From Clostridia bacterium (GTDB lineage: Bacteria > Bacillota > Clostridia > Christensenellales > Borkfalkiaceae), in assembly GCA_017648525.1 (NCBI GenBank), contig JAGCIP010000052.1, positions 1 through 25,660 on the forward strand: DNA of 25,660 nt, read 5' to 3'. The position numbers were made by a program, and so were the translations under genes. Shown piece by piece: positions 8,276-15,555 of this stretch. How positions within the stretch are numbered: the stretch's first letter is position 1; each line of letters opens with the position of its first letter. Below the pieces are notes generated by a model. That model saw nothing but the letters and a program-made list of their open reading frames with translations. It ran no database searches and was not told the DNA's origin.

Positions 8276-8366
8276 TGCGTTCCGTCCTTTTGCCTGAGAG
8301 ATTCGGGTTGCCCCTTGCACCTTCGGCACTCTTAAAAAAGAGATTCTCCGGAATTTCTCCGCTATC
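8276..8366 (-). promoter_or_regulatory. Glycine riboswitch (single aptamer)
   Basis: Read on the minus strand, this has the glycine-aptamer signatures GTGCCGAAGGTGCAA, GGGCAACCCGAA and CTCTCAGGCAAAAGGAC in the family order. P1 is UUCCG/CGGAA (8349-8353 with 8280-8284). Only one aptamer is present. A separate hairpin (TATCGG/CCGATA, 8363-8386) precedes it and may stand in for the missing partner aptamer. The AAUUCC of the P1 5' strand can pair with GGAAUU of the terminator 5' arm, so glycine binding (P1 formed) should favour termination. I infer an OFF switch for glycine uptake. Confidence 0.93.
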
Positions 8367-8408
8367 GGTTTTTTTCAATCCCGATAACATCATCGAAAAG
8401 TTGTTCAT

Positions 8409-8437
8409 AGTATAACAAATTTTTAAAGCCTTGTCAA
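8409..8437 (-). promoter_or_regulatory. Sigma-A promoter of the riboswitch-symporter transcript
   Basis: TTGACA (8432-8437), 17-bp spacer, TATACT (8409-8414). The -35 box overlaps the downstream part of the cysteine-synthase terminator hairpin. Confidence 0.85.
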
Positions 8438-8452
8438 ACACTAACAAGGCTT
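8420..8452 (-). terminator. Probable weak terminator of the cysteine-synthase-like gene
   Basis: Stem AAGCCTTGT/ACAAGGCTT (8444-8452 with 8426-8434), followed on the minus strand by an interrupted T tract (TAAAAATTTG). It partly overlaps the next promoter. Confidence 0.55.
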
Positions 8453-8480
8453 AAATGAAAATTTATTACATATTTTAACG

Positions 8481-9413
8481 TTATTCGCCATCGAAAAGCG
8501 GGGTGGAGAAATATCTTTCCGCCGTGTCGGGTAAAACGGTAACTACCGTCTTGCCTTCGCCAAGTTCTCTTGCGAGTTTCTTTGCGGCGGCAACGTTAGT
8601 TCCAGAAGAAATGCCACACATTATACCTTCAAGCCTTGCTAAATCACGAGAAGTTGCAAGCGCTTCTTCGTCACTTATTATGCAAACCTTTTCAAAAATA
8701 TTACAGTTAAGTACGGGTGGAATAAGCCCGTCGCCTATTCCCATTTGAATATGCGTGCCTATCGTTCCGCCCGCCAAAATAGCGGCGTTTTCAGGCTCAA
8801 CCGCCCAAATTTTAATATCGGGGTTTTGGGCTTTTAGCACTTCGCCTATACCCGTAATAGTTCCGCCCGTTCCTATTCCCGAACAAAAACCGTGAATAGG
8901 TCCTGCAACTTGCTCTAAAATTTCTAATCCCGTATGGTGACGGTGCATCATAGGGTTTGCGGGGTTTTCAAACTGTTGCGGAACGAAAACGTTGGGGTTT
9001 TCTTCCGCCATTTTAAGCGCCGTTTTTAAACACCTGTCAATACAGTCGCCTATATTCCCGTCGTCGTGCATAAGTATAACTTCCGCCCCATAATGGCGAA
9101 CGAGTTTTCTCCTTTCTTCACTAACCGAATCGGGCATAATAATAACCGTCTTATAGCCTTTAACTGCACCGACGAGCGCTAACCCTATGCCTTGATTTCC
9201 GCTAGTTGGCTCAACGATTATGGTGTCTTTATTTATAAGACCTTTTTGCTCTGCATCAGTAATCATATTAAATGCCGTGCGAGTTTTAATAGACCCGCCG
9301 ACGTTAAGTCCTTCAAACTTAACTAAAATATCGGCACAGCCTTTTTCTTTCATTTTATTTAATTTAATAATCGGAGTATGCCCGATTGCTTCTAATACGT
9401 TTTGATAAATCAT
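8481..9413 (-). CDS. cysK: Cysteine synthase family PLP enzyme (O-acetylserine sulfhydrylase-like)
   Basis: Likely makes L-cysteine from O-acetylserine and sulfide in the cytosol using PLP. The 310-residue length is the family norm. It has the N-terminal GHTPIIKLN, PLP-binding Lys43 in GGSIKTRTA, the substrate loop TSGNQGIGLA, the phosphate-binding GIGTGGT, and SSGTN near the C terminus. Two motifs depart from textbook CysK: KTR where KDR is usual, and NQG where NTG is usual. A related beta-replacement substrate (for example another activated serine) is therefore possible. It has its own promoter (9452-9480) and only a weak Shine-Dalgarno. No T-box or SAM riboswitch is visible in the 60-nt leader. 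It is transcribed separately from the upstream SCIFF operon. Confidence 0.87.
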   Translation of the reverse strand: MIYQNVLEAIGHTPIIKLNKMKEKGCADILVKFEGLNVGGSIKTRTAFNMITDAEQKGLINKDTIIVEPTSGNQGIGLALVGAVKGYKTVIIMPDSVSEERRKLVRHYGAEVILMHDDGNIGDCIDRCLKTALKMAEENPNVFVPQQFENPANPMMHRHHTGLEILEQVAGPIHGFCSGIGTGGTITGIGEVLKAQNPDIKIWAVEPENAAILAGGTIGTHIQMGIGDGLIPPVLNCNIFEKVCIISDEEALATSRDLARLEGIMCGISSGTNVAAAKKLARELGEGKTVVTVLPDTAERYFSTPLFDGE

Positions 9414-9451
9414 AATTTTAAAATTCTATACCTAAATAAATTAACAACGTT

Positions 9452-9480
9452 ATTCTATCACAAACTAAACTTTGTGTCAA
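9452..9480 (-). promoter_or_regulatory. Sigma-A promoter of the cysteine-synthase-like gene
   Basis: TTGACA (9475-9480), 17-bp spacer, TAGAAT (9452-9457). It begins 8 nt after the upstream decarboxylase-family stop codon, with no terminator between. Confidence 0.8.
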
Positions 9481-9488
9481 CAACCAAA

Positions 9489-10817
9489 TTAGTCGACAAC
9501 CGTAACTTCTTCTATGCCGTAATACTTAAAACAATCAATAGCGTTTTTATCTATCTTTTCCCCGCAAACTACGATAGGCACGGCGGGCGGACAAGAAACG
9601 CTGTCAAGCGCAAGAACTTTGTTTAGCGCATCTTCAACTTTCACGATTTTCTTTCTTGCAAACACCGCATCACGAATTTCCATAACCTTAACAGGTTTCA
9701 TTAGTTTAGGCGGGGTTTCGTATATTTTGCGCTTTTTAGGTAAAAGTGACAAGGTTTCAATCAACTTTATTAAGCCCGCTTTTCCCGTGTTAACCGAAAC
9801 CATTAAAACGACGAAATCGGGGTCACAAAACTCACACTCTATACCCTTTTTTCTTAAAATTTGCGCTAAAATATTACCATAGTATCCGTAATCTTTGCAA
9901 TCGATAGTAATCTTTAACGGTTCGTCGCCTAAAAGATGATACCCTATATCTTTTAGACCCTGTTTAACCACTTCTACCGCTTGGCAAAATTTTCTTAACT
10001 TCGCAGGAAAATCGCCGGCTAATTCTTTATTAAGCAAATCTAACGACGCCAAAGTTAAATAAGACGGACTTGTCGAGCCAAATAATGAAAACGCTGATTT
10101 AACAAGTTTTTCTTCAGCCAAACCTTTTGCCAAGTGCAAATAAGCGCTACCCGTCAATGCCGACAAAGTTTTATGTGCAGAATCGCAACATACGTCAGCG
10201 CCTAAATCAATGGGGTGCAAAGATTTTTCTAAAAATTTTAAATATCCGCCGTGAGCGTTGTCAACCGCAAGCAAAACGCCGTGTTTTTTGCACACTTTGG
10301 CTATTTTTTCAATATCTACCGTGTTTCCCAAATAATCTGGCGAAGTTAAATACACGGCTACGGGTAATGCATCAGCATTTGAAAGTTTTAAGTCCACTTG
10401 CTCCGCACTTAAATTACAACCGAGATAACCGTCGTTTTCACCGTATAGCCACTCCACGCTCGTTCCTGACATAGCGCAAGCATTGATAAACGATTTATGT
10501 GCGTTACGCCCCGCATAAATCAAAGGGGTTTTACCGTTTTTTACCGCATAATCGGTTAATAAATAAACTATTACCCTTATGCATAAAGACGCACCTTCGG
10601 TAGAGTAATAGGTGTTTGAGCCGAAAATTTCGCTTGCGTTTTTCTCGCTTTTTCGTATAATTCCGTCGGCGTGATATAAACTGTCTGCACCGTCAACTTC
10701 GGTAATATCAAGGTTTTCAATGCCTAAAAGCCCAGCCCCTTTATGCCCCGGCATGTGCATACGCAACACGCCTGATTTGGAATATTTTTGAATAAAATCA
10801 AAAATCGGGGTGTCCAT
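9489..10817 (-). CDS. Orn/Lys/Arg decarboxylase family PLP enzyme (fold type I)
   Basis: PLP-dependent amino acid decarboxylase of the Orn/Lys/Arg type (YaaO/SpeA-like), probably cytosolic and involved in polyamine formation. The substrate is not determinable here. The 442-residue product has the N-terminal RMHMPGHKG, the ring-stacking and PLP region around DNAHGG (Asp186), and the Schiff-base Lys216 in DSAHKTLSALTGSAYLH. The C-terminal OKR-type domain is short, as in YaaO-like members. Its ATG overlaps the scfB stop codon by one base (TAATG), so translation is coupled to the SCIFF maturase. In many Firmicutes this family sits beside tmk/holB rather than a radical SAM gene, so the coupling is unusual. 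Confidence 0.88.
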   Translation of the reverse strand: MDTPIFDFIQKYSKSGVLRMHMPGHKGAGLLGIENLDITEVDGADSLYHADGIIRKSEKNASEIFGSNTYYSTEGASLCIRVIVYLLTDYAVKNGKTPLIYAGRNAHKSFINACAMSGTSVEWLYGENDGYLGCNLSAEQVDLKLSNADALPVAVYLTSPDYLGNTVDIEKIAKVCKKHGVLLAVDNAHGGYLKFLEKSLHPIDLGADVCCDSAHKTLSALTGSAYLHLAKGLAEEKLVKSAFSLFGSTSPSYLTLASLDLLNKELAGDFPAKLRKFCQAVEVVKQGLKDIGYHLLGDEPLKITIDCKDYGYYGNILAQILRKKGIECEFCDPDFVVLMVSVNTGKAGLIKLIETLSLLPKKRKIYETPPKLMKPVKVMEIRDAVFARKKIVKVEDALNKVLALDSVSCPPAVPIVVCGEKIDKNAIDCFKYYGIEEVTVVD

Positions 10818-12199
10818 TATTTACCGCCTTTAAGCGACCTGTGAACGGCAAGCATAATAGCGCATTCCATACGCTTTTTGAATAGTTCACAGCCCGTTTT
10901 ATAAACGCCTTTAACCGAGCCTGTAGCGTGATAAGCGTTAGCCGCACACCCACCCGAACAGTAAAGTTTTGCCCAACAGTCTTTGCAATCTTCTCTTGCG
11001 TAAACGTTGCAATCGGCAAATTCTTTTTGAGCGTCCGTATTAGTTACTCCGTTATAAACGTCGCCAAGTTTATATTTTTCTTCGCCAACGAATTGATGAC
11101 AAGGATAAAGGTCGCCCCAAGGTGTTACCGCCATATATTCAGTACCCGACCCGCAACCTGAAATGCGTTTATAAATGCAAGGTCCACCCGTTAAATCTAT
11201 CATATAGTGATAGAATGTGAACGGCTTTCCTTGTTCATCTTTTTCCATCATCAAAAAGGCTAAATCTTCATATTGTTTTTTTACGATTTCTATATCTTTT
11301 TCATCAAGCTTAGACGGGTCGCTTTCCGCACAGACCACAGGCTCCATAGAAAGTTCGTTAAACCCTAAATCGAGCATAACTTTTATATCTTCTAAAAAGT
11401 CGGGGTTAGCGTGAGTAAAAGTTCCACGCATATAGTAATTTTTTCCGTCCCTAGCCTTTACTAATTTTTGGAATTTAGGAACGATTTTGTCAAAACTACC
11501 CTTGCCGTTATAATCAACTCTAAACTTATCGTGAATTTCACGCCTGCCGTCTAAACTTAAAACGACGTTGGCGCACTCTTTATTAGCAAATTCAATCACG
11601 TCGTCGTCAATCAAAACGCCGTTAGTGGTTAAGGTGAAACGGAAATTCTTGTTTTTTTCCTTTTCAATACTGCGAGCGTATGCAACGAGTTTTTTAACCA
11701 CGTCAAAATTCATCAACGGCTCGCCACCAAAAAAGTCAACTTCAAGATTTCTTCTTTTGCCTGAATTTTCAACCAAAAAATCAAGCGCACGCTTACCTAC
11801 TTCAAAACTCATAATCGCACGGTCACCGTGATATTTGCCTTGACTTGCAAAGCAATACGAGCAGTTCAAGTTGCAAGTATGCGCAACGTGTAAGCAGAGT
11901 GCTTTAACTACGCCGGAAGTCTTTTCTTTAAGTTTCCCAGCCATACCCTCAAAAGTATCACGTGCGAAAAGTTTGCCGTTTTTTTGTAAAAAGGCAACTT
12001 GTTCGTAACACTCTTCTATCTCGCTTTTTTCTATATTTTGCTCGCCGTGTTTTTCTAATAGTTTATTTACTAATTCTTCCTTAGAAAGATTTTCAAAATC
12101 GGCAATCACGTCAAACGCAATTTGGTCAACGGCGTGAACCGAGCCCGAACAAGAATCGAGCACTATATTATATTCCCCGAGTTTATATTGATGTACCAT
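10817..12199 (-). CDS. scfB: SCIFF peptide maturase, radical SAM/SPASM thioether-forming enzyme
   Basis: Radical SAM enzyme that installs thioether (ranthipeptide) cross-links in the SCIFF precursor encoded just upstream. The 460-residue product starts with a RiPP-recognition-like region (about 1-90). The radical SAM cluster is CNLNCSYC (Cys109, 113, 116), then FFGGEP (the SAM-binding GGE motif) and TTNG. The C-terminal SPASM half has many conserved Cys (GGPC, GCGSG, YPCHQF, CKDCWAKLYCSGGC) for two auxiliary 4Fe-4S clusters. An AAAGG Shine-Dalgarno precedes ATG at 12199. Directly upstream lie a terminator and scfA. Downstream the decarboxylase-family gene overlaps by one base. The precursor match makes this assignment very strong. 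Confidence 0.96.
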   Translation of the reverse strand: MVHQYKLGEYNIVLDSCSGSVHAVDQIAFDVIADFENLSKEELVNKLLEKHGEQNIEKSEIEECYEQVAFLQKNGKLFARDTFEGMAGKLKEKTSGVVKALCLHVAHTCNLNCSYCFASQGKYHGDRAIMSFEVGKRALDFLVENSGKRRNLEVDFFGGEPLMNFDVVKKLVAYARSIEKEKNKNFRFTLTTNGVLIDDDVIEFANKECANVVLSLDGRREIHDKFRVDYNGKGSFDKIVPKFQKLVKARDGKNYYMRGTFTHANPDFLEDIKVMLDLGFNELSMEPVVCAESDPSKLDEKDIEIVKKQYEDLAFLMMEKDEQGKPFTFYHYMIDLTGGPCIYKRISGCGSGTEYMAVTPWGDLYPCHQFVGEEKYKLGDVYNGVTNTDAQKEFADCNVYAREDCKDCWAKLYCSGGCAANAYHATGSVKGVYKTGCELFKKRMECAIMLAVHRSLKGGK

Positions 12200-12216
12200 A
12201 TCTAACCTTTATCAAT

Positions 12217-12239
12217 AAAAAAGCCACCCGAAGGGTGGC
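12217..12239 (-). terminator. Intrinsic terminator between scfA and scfB
   Basis: Stem GCCACC/GGTGGC with a CTTCG loop (12223-12239), then TTTTTT on the minus strand. It probably lets only part of the transcription continue from the precursor into the maturase, giving excess peptide over enzyme. Confidence 0.85.
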
Positions 12240-12245
12240 ATTTTC

Positions 12246-12407
12246 TTACTTGCTTTCTTCGCTCGTATTAGTGTTTTCGCATTGTTGATTTGCTATACCA
12301 CAACTGGTCTTACAAGCAGATTGACAAGAAGTTTGACATTCACCGCAACCGCCGTTTTTAGCACTTTCACAAAGATTACGAGTTTCAATAGTTTCAATAT
12401 GTTTCAT
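12246..12407 (-). CDS. scfA: SCIFF (six-cysteines-in-forty-five) ranthipeptide precursor
   Basis: A 53-codon gene encoding the substrate of ScfB. The product begins MKHIETIETRNL, matching the conserved SCIFF leader (MKHI...T..RNL). It then carries the core GGCGECQTSCQSACKTSC with Cys at 21, 24, 28, 32, 36 and 43, the canonical six, with Thr/Ser/Asn acceptors between them. A seventh Cys at position 13 in the leader is extra. The tail is acidic (ENTNTSEESK). GGAGG lies 8 nt before the ATG, and a consensus promoter is at 12443-12471. A terminator separates it from scfB. The final product's role is unknown in the family; it is widespread in Clostridia and is not an obvious bacteriocin. Confidence 0.96.
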   Translation of the reverse strand: MKHIETIETRNLCESAKNGGCGECQTSCQSACKTSCGIANQQCENTNTSEESK

Positions 12408-12442
12408 AACAAGTATCCTCCGTCGTTTTTGTTTACAAAGGT

Positions 12443-12471
12443 ATTATATCACTTACGAATTTTATTGTCAA
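12443..12471 (-). promoter_or_regulatory. Sigma-A promoter of the scfA-scfB-decarboxylase transcript
   Basis: TTGACA (12466-12471), 17-bp spacer, TATAAT (12443-12448): a perfect consensus, suggesting strong constitutive expression. Confidence 0.9.
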
Positions 12472-12520
12472 TCTAATTTATAAATTTATATAAAACTTGA
12501 CTCAAACAATCACTTTTCGT

Positions 12521-12549
12521 TTGATATTTTAAAAATAAAGTTATATAAT
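12521..12549 (+). promoter_or_regulatory. Sigma-A promoter of the M20 peptidase gene
   Basis: TTGATA (12521-12526), 17-bp spacer, TATAAT (12544-12549). It is divergent from the scfA promoter, about 50 bp between -35 boxes. Confidence 0.8.
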
Positions 12550-12574
12550 TAAATAAAAAACGGAGAATTTGAGC

Positions 12575-13909
12575 ATGGAAAAATTGATTAAAGCGGTAGA
12601 AAAACACACCGACCTTATCTTGAAATCCGAAAGATGGCTTTGGGCTCACCCCGAAACGGGCTACAAGGAATATGAAACCGCTAAATATATGACTGAAAAG
12701 TTTACTGAATTAGGTTATGATTTAGTGCAAGCGGGCGATATCCCCGGCTTTTACACGGTGATTGATACGGGTAGACCCGGACCAACTTTGCTTATTCTTG
12801 CCGAACTTGACTCTATAATTTGTTTCGGCCATAAAGAGTGCAACCCAAAAACGGGGGCGGTACACTCTTGCGGTCACCACGCACAAAGCGCCGCTCTTAT
12901 CGGTATCGCCGCAGCACTTAAAGAACCGGGCGTTTTAGACGGTCTTTCTGGTAAAATTAAATTATGTTCTGTTCCCGCAGAAGAACTTTTAGAAATTGAA
13001 TTTAGAAACGAACTCCGTAAAAAAGGCGTTATTAAGTATATGGGCGGTAAGAGTGAATTCTTGTATCGTGGATATTTTGACGACGTTGATTTGGCGTTTA
13101 TGGTACATACTTCCGTAGGAGAAACCTTTGCTTCTTCTCTCGGCGCAAACGGTTGTATCGCCAAAAAGATTATATTTAAGGGAGTTGCTTCACACGCAGG
13201 CGGAAGTCCTTGGAACGGTAAGAACGCACTTTACGCTGCAACTTGCGGTATTAACGCTTGCAACGCTTTAAGAGAAACCTTTAAGGACGCAGACCAAATT
13301 CGTTTCCACCCTATCATCACTAGCGGTGGTGCAATGGTAAACGCTATACCCGAAACAGTAACAGCCGAAAGTTACGTGCGTGGTAAAACTTTTGAAAGCA
13401 TTTTAGAAGCAAATAAACGCATAAATCAAGCGCTTATCGGTGGCGCAATGTCAATAAATTGCAACGTAGAATTAGTTGATATTCCTGGATACGCACCCCT
13501 AGTTAATAGCCCCGATATGATTAAGGCATATCAAGAAGCCTGCTCTATCGGTGTGCCTGAATACGGTTATGTACATAGAGAAGTTTACAGTGGCGGAAGT
13601 ACGGATATGGGCGACCTTTCTTGCATAATGCCGACTATTCACCCGAACGCACCAGGCGCACAAGGCACTAGCCACGGTAGCGACTACTATTTGGTTGACC
13701 CGATGAAGGCCTGCGTTGGTAGCGCAAAAGTACAACTTGTAATGCTTTCTCTCTTGCTTAAAGACGACGCTAAACGAGCAAAAGAAATAATTGCTAACTT
13801 TGAGCCAAGATTTAAGAGCAAAAAAGAGTTCTTAGATTATTGTGACGCAATCTTTGCCGAAGGCGATAGAATTATTTACGAAGACGGCAAAGCAACCGTT
13901 AAACTTTAA
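12575..13909 (+). CDS. M20 family metallopeptidase / amidohydrolase (AbgB-like)
   Basis: Cytosolic metal-dependent amidase or peptidase acting on N-acyl amino acids or small peptides; the exact substrate is unknown. The start is placed at ATG 12575 because GGAG lies 9 nt upstream, which fits better than the in-frame TTG at 12569. The 444-residue product has HPETGYKE at the N terminus, LAELDSI, and the metal site HSCGHHAQSAA. VPAEE supplies the general-base/metal-ligand pair, SHAGGSPWNGKNAL marks the dimerisation domain, and the last ligand His lies in GTSHGSD. The HSCGHH motif differs from the usual HxCGHDxH of M20D peptidases. It is transcribed alone and ends at the terminator at 13949-13984. 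Confidence 0.88.
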   Translation: MEKLIKAVEKHTDLILKSERWLWAHPETGYKEYETAKYMTEKFTELGYDLVQAGDIPGFYTVIDTGRPGPTLLILAELDSIICFGHKECNPKTGAVHSCGHHAQSAALIGIAAALKEPGVLDGLSGKIKLCSVPAEELLEIEFRNELRKKGVIKYMGGKSEFLYRGYFDDVDLAFMVHTSVGETFASSLGANGCIAKKIIFKGVASHAGGSPWNGKNALYAATCGINACNALRETFKDADQIRFHPIITSGGAMVNAIPETVTAESYVRGKTFESILEANKRINQALIGGAMSINCNVELVDIPGYAPLVNSPDMIKAYQEACSIGVPEYGYVHREVYSGGSTDMGDLSCIMPTIHPNAPGAQGTSHGSDYYLVDPMKACVGSAKVQLVMLSLLLKDDAKRAKEIIANFEPRFKSKKEFLDYCDAIFAEGDRIIYEDGKATVKL

Positions 13910-13948
13910 TATTTAAATTTTAACGATTAAATAAAAAGACTTAACTTA

Positions 13949-13984
13949 AAGCCCGCTACTTGATAGTAGCGGGCTTTTCTTTTA
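13949..13984 (+). terminator. Bidirectional terminator between convergent units
   Basis: Stem AGCCCGCTAC/GTAGCGGGCT (13950-13959 with 13966-13975) with a 6-nt loop. It has a T-rich tail on the plus strand and a shorter one on the minus strand. It closes both the M20 gene and the arsR-to-hydrolase run. Confidence 0.88.
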
Positions 13985-14932
13985 CCAAACGTTATTTTCT
14001 TTTTCAAATTCTAAAAGAGCGTCTAAATATTCTTGTTTAGCCTTGGGAAAAGCCAAGCCGTGCCCCGCTCCTTTAACCGCCAAAAATTTCTTTGGCGCAC
14101 TACATTTTTCGTACAACTCTTCCGCCATATAAAAAGGCACGAAGTCATCTGCATCACCGTGGAAAAAAATTATCGGACGTTTTATTTTTTCAACAGCAAT
14201 TAGCGGAGAATTTTCTTCTAAATTAAACCTGCCGAAAACCTTTGCCCCAAACTTTATAAAGGGATAAAAGAAATTTGCGGGCAAATGAATTTGCTTTATA
14301 ACTTTTTTTATCACGTTTTTAGCCGAAGAAAAACCACAGTCACAAATTATGTATTTAACGTTGTCGGGTAGGTTTTCCGCCCCCGCCATAAGCGCAGTTG
14401 AGCCACCCATTGACACTCCGCCTATAATGAGTTTAACGTCCTTTCCAAACACTTTGATTGCATGGTCTATCCACGAAAGACAGTCTTTACACTCCCTTAT
14501 GCCAAAGGTGATTACGTGTCCGTCACTCTTTCCACACGCCCTTTGACAAACTAGAATAACGTTATGCCCGATAGAAAAACATCTTTCCACCGCACCGCTC
14601 ATATCCCGCTCTGGCTCGCCACGATATCCGTTAAAAAGAATTTCCACAGGCGCACCCTTTTTACACTCGTAATACTCGGCGTAAAGTTTAAGTCCGTCGT
14701 AAGAGCGTATACACATCTCGACCTTTTCTCGTGCACGATTTTTTTTCATCCAGTTAAGCATTTCTGGGTGGTATTCTTCATACACCTTACCTTTAATTAA
14801 GCGAAATTCGTTTTCCTTTAACGGCTTTCTTTTTCTTGCGTAAAAGGTCATTAAAAAACAAGCGAGAGAAGTCAAAAAGAAAAACGCTATTAGAGATAAT
14901 ACTATTATTAAAACTATAAAATACCACTCCAT
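13982..14932 (-). CDS. Membrane-anchored alpha/beta hydrolase
   Basis: Serine hydrolase of unknown substrate, 316 residues. An N-terminal membrane segment (about 4-30) is followed by basic residues (YARKRK), so the catalytic domain probably faces the cytosol. The nucleophile is Ser174 in GGVSMGGS, the acid is probably Asp262 in HGDADDFVP, and the base is His291 in GAGHGLAF. The arrangement resembles the YqkD/FrsA-like hydrolases of Firmicutes. It lies 9 nt after engB, with its ribosome binding site (AGGAAAG) overlapping the engB end, so it is the last gene of the arsR-uvrC-lon run. The tail of the shared terminator reaches its stop codon. Confidence 0.87.
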   Translation of the reverse strand: MEWYFIVLIIVLSLIAFFFLTSLACFLMTFYARKRKPLKENEFRLIKGKVYEEYHPEMLNWMKKNRAREKVEMCIRSYDGLKLYAEYYECKKGAPVEILFNGYRGEPERDMSGAVERCFSIGHNVILVCQRACGKSDGHVITFGIRECKDCLSWIDHAIKVFGKDVKLIIGGVSMGGSTALMAGAENLPDNVKYIICDCGFSSAKNVIKKVIKQIHLPANFFYPFIKFGAKVFGRFNLEENSPLIAVEKIKRPIIFFHGDADDFVPFYMAEELYEKCSAPKKFLAVKGAGHGLAFPKAKQEYLDALLEFEKENNVW

Positions 14933-14941
14933 AACACTTTC

Positions 14942-15547
14942 CTATTCTTCTTCTGTTTCTTTCTCGTTGTTTACGGCGATTGCACTTTCAATAATGCTTA
15001 AAACTTGCTCTTTGCCAAACCCGTTTTCAGCCGAAGTAGCGGTAATATCCATAACGCCCACTCTTAATTCGGTGGCAATCTCTTTTACTCTCGGCTTAAT
15101 CTTGGTTTTACCAAGTTTATCAGCCTTGGTAGCCACCAAAGCAAACGGTACGGCATAATGATAAAGATAGTTGACCATCATCTTGTCGTCCGCCGTGGGG
15201 TCGTGCCTAATATCAACCAAAGAAAGCAAGAGTTTTATCTTTTGAGTGGCTAAAAAACTTTCTAAAAGTTCCCCCCACTTTTTCTTTTCTTCCTTGCTAA
15301 CCTTTGCAAAACCATAGCCCGGCAGGTCGGCAAGCACGAATTCACCAAAATCAAAATAGTTTATAAGTCGTGTTCTACCCGGTGTTACCGAAGTTTTTGC
15401 AAGTTTTTTCTTGTTTGCAAGCATATTTATAAGCGAACTTTTACCTACGTTTGATTTGCCGGCAACCGCTATTATCGGTTTGTCCGTTTTATAAAACTTG
15501 TCCGCACTAGCAACGCTAGTTATAAAGGTTGCGTCCTTTATTTTCAT
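14942..15547 (-). CDS. engB: Ribosome biogenesis GTPase EngB/YsxC
   Basis: Essential TRAFAC GTPase that helps late assembly of the 50S ribosomal subunit. The 201-residue product has all G motifs: GKSNVGKSS (G1), TPGRT (G2), DLPGYG (G3), TKAD (G4) and SA (G5). The length is the family norm, with a slightly acidic tail. It follows lon by 8 nt, the same lon-ysxC order known in Bacillus, which supports both calls. Confidence 0.97.
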   Translation of the reverse strand: MKIKDATFITSVASADKFYKTDKPIIAVAGKSNVGKSSLINMLANKKKLAKTSVTPGRTRLINYFDFGEFVLADLPGYGFAKVSKEEKKKWGELLESFLATQKIKLLLSLVDIRHDPTADDKMMVNYLYHYAVPFALVATKADKLGKTKIKPRVKEIATELRVGVMDITATSAENGFGKEQVLSIIESAIAVNNEKETEEE

Positions 15548-15555
15548 AATTTTAA

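Noticed and set aside
8229..8447. 72-residue reading frame on the minus strand before the symporter
   Set aside because: It overlies the promoter, glycine aptamer and terminator; the conserved RNA explains the sequence and no ribosome binding site precedes it.
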